The position numbers and the translations under genes were made by a program. The notes beneath the pieces are model-generated. The model had not been told where the DNA came from and ran no database searches. It saw nothing but the letters and a program-made list of their open reading frames with translations. A stretch of DNA of 64,000 nt, from the NCBI GenBank assembly GCA_005406025.1, contig BGZK01000098.1, positions 620,001-684,000 of the forward strand, read 5' to 3'. The stretch's first letter is position 1; each line of letters opens with the position of its first letter. Of this stretch, positions 48,308 through 60,724 are shown in pieces. Source of the stretch: Eumeta japonica. Lineage: Eukaryota > Arthropoda > Insecta > Lepidoptera > Psychidae.

Positions 48308-51300
48308 ATGCATTTAACAGTAAAGACATTAGTTAATAAAATATTATGTTGCACTATTTATCATTATTTATTAGATACATTATGTTTATCGTCGAAGGGT
48401 AAGTACTAGTATAATATCGAACGATAAAAGCGATTCTTCATACAGTAATCTCATTCTTGAGATTGGTAGATTTTTTGAAATGAAAAATATTTATAAATAT
48501 TAGTAATAGCATACAAATATGTTCTATACGTAACAGCGAATCCACGTAAACTGACGTCTATGGCTTGTTCATAAAGTGTGGAATGGGCTCTAAAAGAGAA
48601 AACTTTCCCAGATGTTATATTGTTGTTATTGTAATGTTTTTGACATATAATAATATCTTATAGAAATGGAGTACAACATAGCAACGTGACGTTATTTTCC
48701 GTAAACTTAGAATTTGTGAAAACACACATTGGAAAAGAATTCGAAATCTTATTATTTTGTATCCTCTGATCGTTCTATAAAAGAACATACTATATTTAAT
48801 AAATAAATAATTAATAAAAATAATAAACCTAAAATCTCTTTAGTAAGAAATCACATGACAGTTGGAGACAAAGAAAGATTTGTTTTTCCTGAAATAGCGG
48901 TTGCATAAGTTTTACTAGAGTTCCTTCACATTTCCAATCAAAGAACAGATAATATATATCTTAATAGATGTCGAAAATCACAGGATTTTCGATATATTTT
49001 TCACATCATGTTTAATAATTTATTTGAGGGTGCTTCCTAAGAAACAAAAAATCACCTGATCGACCACCTAGATTTATTGATAAAATTTTAAGTTGCTTTC
49101 CGTAATGGACAAGATGTTTTTCTGTCCTACATCTGATTGGTACAAATCCATTTTTTTTTCAGTTTCTTTGAAACGCTTCACATTGGTACTATTTAATGCT
49201 CCTCTATGATAGACAAAGAGCTTATGATCTTATTTGTATCCTAATTGCTAATTATCTTTACAAATATTTTTTTATGTAATGTGATGTTATTGTACGTAAC
49301 CGGCGTAATTTACTTGACCACTCGAGTTTTTTATCGTTTCTCATGTCCATTATACTTGCATTACGCAATCTCATTATCTGTTGGGAGATGTGAGGTTACT
49401 CGAATGCGTGTCTATATTTTTTGTTATTTCTGATAACGTTTTTGACTGTAGTCATTTTAACCTCTACAACAGCCGAGGTATCATCATCTTCCAACGTTTC
49501 TGCCCCCCAAATTATATTTCGCTTGCCGACATATGCAGATGCTTGGAAACCACTTTTACACAGAGGATGAAATATTGTCCACCCGTTAAGTGTCATCTGT
49601 AGAAGCCTCATAAAATTTAGATAATGTCGATATGTGTCTCAGCTTTTTACCATTTTGCGTGTTGAGATGACACACTGATAGCTTATTAATATGACGTGGC
49701 GTAGCGCCCCGCAACCCGCGCACACCGCAACACTGCATACTAAAACACGCGGAGTGTTTATTTATTTCTAAAGGTCGTATTTGATAAAAACAGTTTTTTT
49801 TTCCTAAATAAAAACTAGGATTATAAAAAATAAAATTGGATATTAATTTTAAAATCCAACTGACGTGTTTGTATAATTTTGAAGAGTTTGTATAAGTTGA
49901 AACTATGTTGTTAGTATAGATTAAATTTGGAGGCTTAAATTCGGTCCCATTTATATGTAAAATGTAAATCTTTTTTTAAAACAGCTATCTTTCTATAATA
50001 TGCTAGCAGAAATAACAGCAATATTACTGTATCGAGCTATTTTACTTTTTATGATAAGGATGTTTCGTGTTTTTGTCCATTTTTACAATTATTATTTAAA
50101 AATCTGGCAATTATTGAGTGTTAAAGCGGGCGGTTAGAATAGGAATAATACAATTTAATTCAAATTGTATCCAATTGTATTTATCTTCTTAAGAAAAAGA
50201 AATTAGTTACTATGCAATATTTTGATGTAACTTTGTCTGTACGACATGAAATCATTGATGCTGACGACCTTTAAGTCCCGTCATTTATTGTACCTTTAAC
50301 ATTGTATGTTAGCTAAAGAGACTGCTTTTATAAAAAAAAATCTAAAATTATGAGGTTGTAAATACAACCTACAAGTTGTCAAGTTAATCGTTGTACTGGG
50401 ATCAGAATCGATTGCGCAGCCGGACTCGCAACTTATAAGACAACCAGGATTAGGACCCAAATCGGGAGCAGGCTGGAAAACGGACAGGAAATCAAGATTT
50501 CAAACAGTACTGGAATCAAGATCCACGTTAGGATGCTGATAACAACATTGAAATCGGAACTAGGATGAAATTAATATAATCGATGCGGAACTCAAAGTCT
50601 TGATGTTCATGTTGAAGTTGCAGGCACGTGTTTATTTATTTTTTTTTATTAAAAGTATATGCATTATAACCTTATATATGCAAAATTAATATATAATATA
50701 ACACCAGTATTTATTGAAACCAGTATATTTTAAATTAACGATCGAGAAATCCATTGAATTCGTCTCATTGCCAAAAAACAACGATTCTGCCTAAAATGGG
50801 TACGTAATATCTGATCTCTGATCTGCGGTTTTCTTTATTTAGGAAATTGCCGAAAGGATCGGATTGGATAGCGTCGGGATGTAATTAATTTGAATACGGG
50901 AAGCCTGAATATAACTGTCGCGTTTGTGCCTGATAATATCTGTTACCATGGAAACTGCGAGAAGAAGCACTGGACATTTATTTTGTGGTTTCGACTAACT
51001 ACTACTAACATTATGTAAGATAATAAATAGCTTGGGTATTGGACGTGAGATACTAAGTATAACAACACATAGCCGTATGTATAGCGACGGTAAAGCGATA
51101 TGAAACCTATACAAACAAGTAGCATTGAAACATCTGTCCGTTAGAGCTGGGAATAATGAATGGATTGTTCTCTAAACTTTTAACGATCGTGGTGAGCACA
51201 CATATCTGAAATCTCGACCTTATCTCGATATCGAAGATAAAAAAATATTGGCCCGCTATTATCTAGACAATAATATATGTTAGCGCAATATACACGTCGT

Positions 51301-54290
51301 GTATAATGAGAGTTCTGATTTACGATACGAACTTAACTATTTACAGAAAAATAAAAAGAAAAACATTACAAGAAGATACATTACATCTATATGATGTTTA
51401 GAATCCCTGTGTACGTATCTGGGTGTTTACACGTGGCAGAACTTAACATTAAAGACCCTATTTAGATTCCGAAAAAAGATCACAAACCTTAAGGGTCATC
51501 CATAACGTTATTGTTGAGGTAATGGCAGGGGCGAGCGCTAATGTCTACATTGTGTTACAGAGGGGAGGCAGTTAAGTATTATCGTCACTTAGTACCCTCT
51601 CTTTAAAATTTGAATAAAAAGCTATTGTATGAACAATATTTCCATTTTGAGAATCCTATTCAGGAATAGGTATTTAACGTGGAAAGTTACATAGTGTAGG
51701 GAAGGGTCAAAGTTGTTACATGTACAGTGCTATGTGGTAGGGCATGTGTAGAAAGATACGACAAAAAACTTTACGTCTTATTATTGTATTACGTGTATTA
51801 ATTATTAAGAAATTCTAATTTGAAATAGTAAAATATTATAATTGACTTCGAATTTCAGGATAACGTACATCGCGCTGTTTACACATCACCACAAACAGTC
51901 AGTGGGTTTAAACGAGGTAGTTTTCGCGATGCAGCATAGATTTTTAACGTAAAGGTACGTAGTCACATCAGATCAAGAATTCGGAGATAAATTAAGGTTT
52001 ATGTAATATCATATGAGAATGAAGTGCATAACGATGAAAATGTCTGTTATCTCTATGTTGAGATAAAGTGAATTTATCTGTTATTCTTTAAGTGACGTTG
52101 TATTTTTTGTAACAAACCACCTACCGACGTTATTTGTCGCCTTTTATGTTTTGTCGCTGCTATTACAAAAATATTTTATCGCGTAATCGCGCTCACAATA
52201 TTGTAATAAATTACTAGTAATGTATATACAGACAAAACCTTTGAGTATCGTCTTGAATTTTATCACAAACTACGATCATGTAGAATTTTATTCGCGGACC
52301 TCCGTAGTGGAACTGAATTGGGAAAAATGGAAACCTGGCGTTTATTAAGTTATTTCATGCACATATTATCTGAGTTGCTGTTCATCATCATGTATGTCTA
52401 TTTGGGCATCAGAAAACCCTTACAGTTGGTTGTGAAGGAGGTTTCGGAAAAATAATAGACCTTTCACGAATATGAGATAGTTTTCGTTAGATTCAGGATA
52501 GTACTATCAAAATAGCGAGCGATCTTGGATTCATCCGTCTTATAAATCGCATTATGAACAGACTATTAAAAAACGACGGTGTCTATTTTTCGTTAAATAA
52601 CTCTGGAACTGTAATAGATGGCATAGCTTAAAAAAAGTCGAAACTTATTGTATTTAATTATTTATAGGTGTTATTTAATATTGTAAAATAGTCCATGCGC
52701 ACGCGTCGAAATATTGGTCCACCGCCGCTCGAATAACGAAATTCAATTCTTGAATAATTTTAGTCTAATTAACAGTAAAAAAAACCTCATTAAATCGAAA
52801 AAGCAGAAGCGTCGTGTTCCATATCACCGGCAAATTTGTCGAATTGTATTTTTTGAGTAAAAAAATATATTAAATGAGCTACGTAAGAGAGCATCTATTA
52901 ATTACGTGTGGCGCTCTTGAGGGATGGGGGCTGCCGAATTTCACCCAATCTTACGGCGGTAGAGGGAGCTCGACAAATATCACGTATTTTTTTTTCACAA
53001 GAAACAGTGCAATATAGAAAGAAAACGGGATAAAACTTAACTTATTTTTCCACTACAATGAGGTTAGATACCTGATAATTTTGATAAATCTCACGTGAGA
53101 TTAAGGGAGGGAGGCTCAGGCCAAATCTTACCATGGTGGGGGGGTCGAAACCGCCAAAATCACCTCACGTAATTAATGGATGTCCCCTAAATAAACAAGA
53201 ACTTTTTGCATGCCATTAGCTTTATAATGAAAACACAACTGCGTTTCGAGCACGTGTAATTTGTGATATATAAAGTGCACATGTCTTATTCATCACTAAT
53301 AAAATGTAGTACATGTATTTGTTTTATCATTGATTGTTATCTCCATGCAGTATAACATACATCATTGCGACTCAAATCGCCATTTTAGTACCAGTTTCGA
53401 TCACAATCTCTATCCCATCCTGATCACATTCCAAATTCCAAACTCCAACTTGCTCCTTTTGTCGACTTAGATAAAGCAAGTAAAGGAAATATACGTGTGG
53501 CTTTGAGTCAAAGAAATTAATGAAATAATTTAAATCTCTTCCACATTTGCAAAAAAGGTGAAAAAATAGTTAATTTATTGTAAACTACATTGTAAGATAT
53601 TATTCTTGAACTGAACAGTAATAGTGAAGCTAATTCGATTTGAATAGGTTTTATGTAGACGAAACATAAACGTTGGTGAACTTGGAAACATAAAACAATT
53701 CTTGTAAATCATATTTAATTTAATAATTAATATAGCATTGTTGTGTTAATTATTGTGAAAATTAGAAACTCAATCAACAAACGTTTATGGATGACGTATA
53801 TCTTGAGTTCTTGGGGTCACACAACGCTCGCCTTACGTTATTACAGCCTGCTTATGCATACGTGTCGAGTTTGCTCAAACGAAACGTGGAAACATAAATT
53901 TTAACTTATTATTTTATAAAAAAAATTTTGTGTCTTCAGGAAAGCGTATTTATTGCCAAAAAGCCTTTTTATTCTTTTGCGTGCTTTTGTTTGCTTAGAC
54001 TGTTGCATTGCGTGGACGCATGCTCGGACTGATTAGCATCGATCTAGGCAATATCGTAGTTGTATCAAAGGATTATAATTCGTTACCATTATCCAAATGC
54101 CACCACAAAATAATTTCGTAAATATTTCTCTTCGTTTATTTCTAACACTTTTAATGAATATAAATGCCAGTTATTCGCCCTCTTAATAACCTTTAATTCA
54201 TTCCTTTATTTACCAATTTAATTCAATTTATTACTTTCTATATGTCCTCACCTTCACAATCAAACCGAGTGGTGCACCTTTGGTTTTTCA
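48308..54290. other. Gene-free AT-rich stretch between LINE and gene A
   Basis: No supported gene. A minus-strand open frame at 49396-49611 (71 codons, starting MRLLQMTLNGW) reads unusually protein-like but has no recognised domain or firm splice sites. A degenerate minisatellite-like block lies at about 50390-50600 (variants of CTGGAATCAAGATC). Confidence 0.4.
50390..50600. repeat. Degenerate minisatellite-like block
   Basis: Variants of CTGGGATCAGAATCG, CTGGAATCAAGATCC and TTGAAATCGGAACTAGGATG recur at irregular intervals. A similar texture appears near 56000-56130. It may be old tandem repeats. Confidence 0.3.
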
Positions 54291-54296
54291 TTTATT
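54291..54296 (-). terminator. Polyadenylation signal of gene A
   Basis: AATAAA on the minus strand about 90 nt after the stop of gene A. Confidence 0.45.
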
Positions 54297-54383
54297 TTCC
54301 GTCGTAGAATTTCAAAAGAAAACGGGACAAGATTAAAAAAAAAATAAAAACAAATGTATCGGTGAGTATTAATTTTTTTTTTC

Positions 54384-54963
54384 TCAATACTTGAAAACAG
54401 GCGAGTTGATAGGAACCGGTATGGGATAAGGTATAGGTATGGTCTGCGCACGCGGCTCGCAGCCTCCGCAGTCGCATGCGCCGCGGTAGCCGTTGTCGTT
54501 CATCAGCATGATCAGGAGGGGCAGCAGGCTGTTTAGGTTTCTGCTCTCTTTCACTATCATCGGCGGCTGGCAGGGCGGGGCGAACGCGGGCGCGGACGGT
54601 GCGAAGCAGTTGGCCAATTGACCATCGGCCGGGATGTTCTGAAAATAACAGCTTACGGTTAATCTTTCAAGCGTTGTTATGTGAAAGTATACATAACAAC
54701 GTTTTAAGAAAATGAAAAATAGCAAGAGCCCTTGACAAGAATATACCATAAATCTCGCAAAGCCGTCTTTGAGGCCTCGAAAGTATGTAGGATAAAAGGA
54801 TTTTGCATTATGTTCCTTCTTTTTTCGTAATATTAGTGGTTTTTTAAATTTATGAGAATCATTAAAATTACATATTCATAAAGATTTTCTATATTTTTTT
54901 TTTTAATTCACCTACCATGACAGTGAATAGCAGAGCTGTGATATAGAACCAAGCGGCACTCAT
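54384..54963 (-). CDS. Small secreted proline-motif protein (gene A)
   Basis: Two exons. 54963-54916 encodes MSAAWFYITALLFTVM with donor ATG|GTAGGT. A 277-nt intron (54915-54639) ends TTATTTTCAG. 54638-54384 encodes the remaining 84 residues; total 100. The mature part has NIPADGQLANC, a Pro/Ala stretch, a leucine/methionine segment (NLNSLLPLLIMLMND), a Cys cluster (CDCGGC) and the C-terminal motif IPIPYPIPVPINSPVFKY. The proline motif and layout are shared with genes B and C. It is secreted by its signal peptide, with no enzyme domain. A structural or protective component of a secretion such as silk is possible but not shown. The frame is intact. Confidence 0.8.
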
Positions 54964-55000
54964 TTTGGTCGAATTAATAATATTTTGCTTGCCAACGCCC

Positions 55001-55010
55001 CTTTTTTATA
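55001..55010 (-). promoter_or_regulatory. TATA box of gene A
   Basis: The minus strand reads GATATAAAAAAGGGGCG, ending about 38 nt before the ATG at 54963, which implies a leader of roughly 10-20 nt. Confidence 0.6.
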
Positions 55011-56200
55011 TCAATAGATTTCGTATTCAATTTATAATGCAATACTGGTGTGTACTAAATAATAATTATCTAGTTTGTGTCAAAATATTTAGGGCATCCG
55101 ATTAACGTCACGTATATCACGCTTTGTGTAATTCGATAACTCGCAACTTTTATCGGTACATTTTTAAAACATGTATTTCGTTCTGTATATAAACTGTGAA
55201 CTACGGATAAAACTACTAATACAAAACGATTACAACAATTATATTTCTCAATTAGATACCTGCTAATCAATCCTCAATCACAAGTCGTAATTACACATTA
55301 AAATTATTACTCCATTCTGATCGCTCACAAATATTTCCAAATTTTAAAAACTATATTGCAAGTAAAGCAATCAATTGGCCATTACCACACACATCGTCTA
55401 TCATGATGAGATAAATAAAATCTTCTATTTAAATGCATATCCGATCAATTAGAGTTTTGTAAAACATTGTAATCCGTAAGAATATAATACTTGTAAAATG
55501 GAAAGATGTAGAATCTGAACCAATGTTCTAAATCAAGTGTTCGTCATTCTTTTACTGCGCGAAGTCGTCAGACTGATGCAAACGCTAGTAGTATATAATT
55601 TCCTGACAATACTTCTGTATGCCCTACAGCCACCTAAATGTATAATAACTGCAGATTGCACTTTAAGACAGGTTTTAATGCAATGATAATAAGGAAACAA
55701 GACCGAAGTTAATTTCGGTAAAATTGTTATACAAGAAGAACTGAGATTTGACCTTTATGATCTTATTTAAATTTTTTCTATGTATATAAAAGAAGAAACT
55801 GAATGGCCGATCTACTGATTGATCAAGGCACAGCTGAAACTGCTGAGTCTAGAGCATGAAATTTTGTATAAGACTTGCTATTATAAAGCGCACAAAGACT
55901 AAGGAGTTCTTGGAAATTCCGTCTCAAAGGAGATGAAAGAAATGATTATTCTAGCGTTTTTTCTTTGTGTGATACGGTTGGTTTTTTTGGATTGTAAGGT
56001 CTGTACGTAGCTATACGAACGACCAGACCAGAATTGGCATTTAAGATGAGACTGGAACCAGAACAGACACAGAACTAGGCATTGCAATTGATAGTAGAAG
56101 CGGGGTTAGAATTACAATGTTACTCGATATGAAAGGTGAAGGAATTAATTCTATGCGCACGTAGGCGAATTTATGGGCGAAAGCTAGTATAGGAATAGTA
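55011..56200. other. Upstream and intergenic DNA of gene A
   Basis: AT-rich. The minus frames at 55070-55270, 55899-56087 and 56041-56250 have no motif. No further proline-motif gene is seen here. Confidence 0.4.
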
Positions 56201-56267
56201 GTAGAAAACATAGCCGATTTCAATTCGGCAATATTATAATTATACCCCATTACATTTGACTTGGATT

Positions 56268-56790
56268 TTCGAATTGTCGCTTTAAATATGATATTGTTGA
56301 TATGATAGTACTAAACCAAAGCTGAGTTCACTTCAACCTTCGGAATGTCCTTTTAAATATTCTTTTATAGTACCAAAGTTGAAATACAATTTCTGGGATT
56401 TTACTGTATTAAATCTCACTTGGTTTTGGACTTCAACCTTGCTGTATAATATAGGTCTATTGTAGAATACGAAACTAAAGCCCAAGTTACAATTCAGTAA
56501 AATTATTTGATTTTAAATAGCGTTTAACTTCCAACTTCGGATTTTCATTTTAAAGTCGTTTGTCCTATATACGTCATAATACAAAACCAAAGTCGATTTG
56601 CAACATGGAAACATTATTATACTAAATTGAACCTGGCTTTGTCTTCAAAATTGTTTTTCTAAAGTTGGTCTATCAATATAAAACGAAATCAAATCCGAAA
56701 TACAATCCCTAACAATATTTGGTGTACTAAATTGTACTAAACTTTAGAGATTTCGAATTGTCGTCTTAAAATTTAGTGTTTTTTAACCCG
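56268..56790. repeat. Degenerate tandem repeat, units of about 70-120 bp
   Basis: Unit starts resembling TTCGAATTGTC-TTTTAAA occur near 56268, 56337, 56431 (weak), 56528, 56646 and 56752. Each is followed by a phrase like ATACAAAACCAAAGTCGATT and ACTAAATTGAACCTGGCTTT. Copies are strongly diverged and vary in length, so this is an old array. Confidence 0.5.
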
Positions 56791-58255
56791 ACTGTGCCAA
56801 GGAAGGGTATTGTTTATCGCGCATATTTTTGATGTTTGTTTATAAATTTCTTTAATGCCACGTATCTTCCAAACGGCTGAATGTTTTTCGACAATTAAGG
56901 TATCATTAAATTCGTTTCAAAAATCCAAGTATCTTTAGATAGGTATTAAAAAAAAATAAAATGGCGGATTTTTAGCGCCAAATTGTAAGTAGTTTAAAAA
57001 TTTTTTTAACCAAATCTATCGTGTAGGATATCAAAATAAAGGGAATTAATAGGAGATTACAAACATATACATATGTCATTTAGTTAAATTTAATTAGGAA
57101 TAATTACAACCATTTTAACTTAATCATTGAAATAAATTTGTAATCAATGCATTCAAATGGTCGTGTTTGGGCTTTAAATCGGCCAAGTGTGTGTCGGATA
57201 TCGTATTACGCATTTTTTTTATTCGGTATAGCCAATTGAACCGCTTACGTCATTTATAATTTTCATTTGTGTTTTGTTTTACACGCTATCAATAGTACTT
57301 ATCAATCATCTCTATCTTTTGCCCGATTTACAAAAGTCATAAAAGTACATGCTTTCGTTCATAGGAATGTGCCGGACGGAACACTAGAAAGCCTAAAATA
57401 AATAATTAAATAAATAAAAAAAAACCCTACTGCAAAAAATCAACAGATAAGCAACGCACTAAAAAGACCGAAACAAGATTGAGAAAATAAACTACTAAAA
57501 CCTAATAAACTCTACTTCGGTTTAACAGACTACATTATGAGCTGAAAGCTTAAGTTAAATAATTTACATTATGTTTGGCGGCACCCGTTTGCAAATTATA
57601 AATAGTAAGAAATTTAATGGGTCCCGCCTGCTACTATTTAACTTAGAGAATTTCTCTGACGTGTCCTCCATATATTAATAGATAATAGAGATCTCTAGGC
57701 TACTGTGATGATCTGACACACCATGGTGTATGAGTGACTCTTGCACATTGTTTTTTAGGACTCAGAACTCAGGCTGTGCCGAGAGCGAAAATATAAGTAG
57801 CTTACATATCACTGCATTGTGTATATCGCAGGCGTATTGCATAGCGATATATTGTTTTTATCTATCGTGTCGTTTTGACGTGTTCGGTATACAGTCGAGT
57901 TAATTTTCTAAATCGTTTCATATGACAATGTACGATAATAATTATCTTGAAACATGTAAAAAGAAAATATAATACATCACAGTAAAACTCGTAATCCTTC
58001 ACGTCCATCATAGTAAAACTCATTGCATACATGAATGTACTTACATTATTCCATATCATCGCAAGTACTTAAGTATCGCATTAGATAGCGACTCCGATTA
58101 AGAGACCATTTTTATAGCATTTTCAAAGGGCAAACGAGCATGCAAACATCCAGTGAGTACGTGATCATTAAAACTTGCAACTTCAAAACTTGTGACTGAC
58201 AGTCACAAGTGCGTTGATGCCCTTTTGGAATGAAATAGGATAACTTATAAGAGTA
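56791..58255. other. AT-rich intergenic DNA
   Basis: No gene. A small perfect hairpin ACTTGTGACT/AGTCACAAGT with a GAC centre lies at 58188-58210. Confidence 0.4.
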
Positions 58256-58975
58256 AATCAAATCAAATCAAAAATATCTTTATTTCGAAGGTATAAAATT
58301 ACACCTGAAATGCGTCATAAACAACTGTTTTCGACATTAAAATTACCACCCATTCCAAATGTTGATTCACTATGAAAAGAATGCGCAAGAAACTCAAGGT
58401 TGGCTCTTTTTTAATGATCGATACAAAATATTGAATAATTAATAATTTAGTTATAACATTTAGAACAGTTATAAAATTTATAACAATTATAACGTGAAGC
58501 AACTTGATAGCCGAGCAGTTCAATCCCAAGGGTTTTTTTCATTAACATACTCAGATACAGTATAATAGCCTTTGCCATACAACTTTCTTATAATGAAACT
58601 TATAAATTTATAAAATGGCAAATATTTAATTTCAGCTGGGATCTTATTATAAAAGCGCACACATTGCCCCTTAAATGTTTTATTAACTTTGCTTAGACGG
58701 GTCTTATGAGTAGCAAGATCGTTCTTATGTCTAGTGTTAATGTTATGGATATCATTCCTTTTTTTGAACGATTCTATATGTCTCTTGACATATACCTAGG
58801 TTTTCGTTGTGATGCTAAAGTTAGTATATTAGTTTCCTTAAATTTTTCTCTGAAAGATGCCATTCGTCTCAAATCGTAAACATCACGAATAGCTCGCTTC
58901 TGCAGCACGAAAATTGTGTTAACATCGGCTGCGTGACCTCATAACAAAATTCCATAGGTCATGAGACTATAAGAC
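58256..58975 (-). mobile_element. 5'-truncated LINE, inverted copy of the 45-kb element
   Basis: On the minus strand this matches the 3' half of the LINE at 45.7-46.45 kb: a QKRAIRDVYDL-like block, the KGQCVRFYNKIPAEI block, the 3' untranslated part (TCAACATTTGGAATGGGTGG) and a terminal (TTTGA)n tail. Frames are broken. The two copies lie about 12 kb apart in opposite orientation around gene A. Confidence 0.8.
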
Positions 58976-59095
58976 TATAGTAGGGAGGGGGCCACCGTAA
59001 CTTTTTCTCACTGGAAGAAACATAACAGCGAAAGCTGTTACTTCACTTCACGTCACGTTCTGTAAGAGTGTGGTATCTAACCCGATCAATTTTCA
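58976..59095 (-). mobile_element. Inverted copy of the SINE-like repeat at 15.2 kb
   Basis: On the minus strand: GATACCACACTCTTACAGAA, then AACAGCTTTCGCTGTTATG. This closely parallels the first part of 15241-15475. It abuts the truncated 5' end of the LINE at 58256-58975. Confidence 0.55.
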
Positions 59096-59743
59096 TGTTG
59101 CAGCCAAGTTGATCACAACATAGCTCTACCACGTAATCCACAAGGCATATCAAAAAAATTTGTTTTCTAATACGACAAACGATCGATTTGTGTCATCATT
59201 TCATGTTTTACTTTTATTTTTGTCTCAGTATCACACTGAAGTGAACATATTGAATACGTTTTCACCGATTCTGTTGAAGTGAGACATAACAATCGGGATT
59301 TAGTGGATGCGAACGGAATCGCGCTCAAAAGCGATCCGGTGTAAATATTTAACTTGGGCGTCGGATCGTTATGCAGCTATTCTCTTTTAGACTTTCGCTC
59401 GACCGGCTGGAATACTAAGCATTAAATAATTTAATATTGCGTTGTATATATAATGATGTTATGTTATATAAATACAATGTTAATAATAGTTATGTGAAAA
59501 AAAAATTTGAAAAATTTAAATAATCAATTCACAAACAGTAATTTAATCCTTCTTTAATTTATTAATCGAATATTTTTTTTAATACAGCCTTATTTCACTG
59601 TTACTATATTTTTTTATATCTCTTTATTATAACATTATTGTCTCCACTTCGTAGGGTTTTATCCTCTATGCATTGCTTGGAAAAAGCCGTCGTCAAATTT
59701 TCAGCAGGCTGTAATTTTTTTTTGTTTCCGTCATTCCAAATAG
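59096..59743. other. AT-rich spacer
   Basis: No gene, and no signal exon for the adjacent pseudogene could be recognised. An acceptor-like pyrimidine run ends in CATTCCAAATAG at 59743. Confidence 0.4.
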
Positions 59744-59880
59744 AAGAACAAACCCAATACTGGAAATCACCCATGCGATCCGGCACCCTAAAGAGACGTA
59801 TCAGATTTCGTGCTGCCGGTGGTAACGGCCATGTTGGTTTCGCGACAGTTCAACGATTGCAAGCTGTGTCCTAAAAATAT
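59744..59880 (+). pseudogene. Broken, inverted member of the proline-motif family
   Basis: Exon-like sequence starts after TTCCAAATAG and reads KNKPNTGNHPCDPAP-stop-RDVSDFVLPVV, then TAMLVSRQFNDCKLCPKN. This aligns closely with gene C (TGNYPCDAAFQRAESDFMLP, then LVLAMLVSRQCAGC). A CAA codon in gene C corresponds to TAA here. The reading departs from the family just where the proline motif should begin. Orientation is opposite to genes A-C. It is a decayed paralogue, probably moved or inverted during local rearrangement. Confidence 0.75.
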
Positions 59881-60716
59881 GCGGTTTTTTGGTGTGTTTG
59901 GTTTGGCTTCGTGTACTAGGAAAAACTTTTCTAACATTCCTCTTAATAGAATCATCGGCTAATTTCTCAAGTACTTTTATACGTAGAAATTGTAAACTTG
60001 TCATAATAATACATCAGATTCCCGCACATTATGTGATAGTCAAAACTTCCAAATATAACTATCATGTAATCCTAATTTTAAAAGGCGAAGGGATCTGTGG
60101 TTTAGCGGTTGAGGCCATTCACCTTCAAGCCGGGATGTATCGATTTCGATCCTGAGCACGGACAAATTGAACAATAACTTCTTAAGTCAAATCAAATGAA
60201 CTCAAATCAAACGGCCTGCACTTTAAGCTGACGGTGTCGGACCATCTCGTTTTCGATAACGCAGCCCCTCACCTCTCGCCCCACAGTCATCCAGAGTGGG
60301 GGCTTAAAGTTCGATCTCCTCGATCTATGTTATTAAATAAAAATAATAGTGGGGTCATTAAAGCCTGATACATCAACAACAACACAGCAATTTTTCAAAC
60401 AATGCAGTAAGCGACGCCGAATCTCGGCACTCGTGGGCTGAAATGTACTGACTGATGCGGCTTAATCGCTAGAGCAATAATTTAAGTGGTAACTTGATTA
60501 GTAGGCTTAAGATAGATTAATGAAATAACTTTGTAGAAGTTTTAAGCATCCCCGCAGAATGGATAAGTTTTACCAATTACATTGATTAAATAAATCTATG
60601 TAATTTCATATTATTATTAAGAGAAAATAAACAAGAATTATCAGTTGACATATTTTTTTTAATTATTCCCAATTACATACATCAGTTACCAAACACAGGT
60701 TAAGTTTGTAGATGGT
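59881..60716. other. Spacer between pseudogene and gene B
   Basis: Contains a tRNA-like SINE head (60094-60165) followed by sequence that may be its body (to about 60350). No gene. Confidence 0.4.
60094..60165 (+). mobile_element. tRNA-derived SINE head
   Basis: An A-box-like TGGTTTAGCGGTTGAGG and a B-box-like ATCGATTTCGATCCTG lie about 40 bases apart, as in tRNA-derived SINEs. The stems of a functional tRNA are not evident, and non-tRNA sequence follows directly. Confidence 0.45.
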
Positions 60717-60718
60717 GA

Positions 60719-60724
60719 TTTATT
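60719..60724 (-). terminator. Polyadenylation signal overlapping the stop of gene B
   Basis: Minus-strand AAAAAATAAATC contains both the TAA stop (60722-60720) and AATAAA. The 3' untranslated region would be only a few tens of bases. Confidence 0.5.

Noticed and set aside
60094..60165. Candidate tRNA gene
   Set aside because: A and B boxes are present but no convincing acceptor, D and T stems. Better explained as a SINE head.
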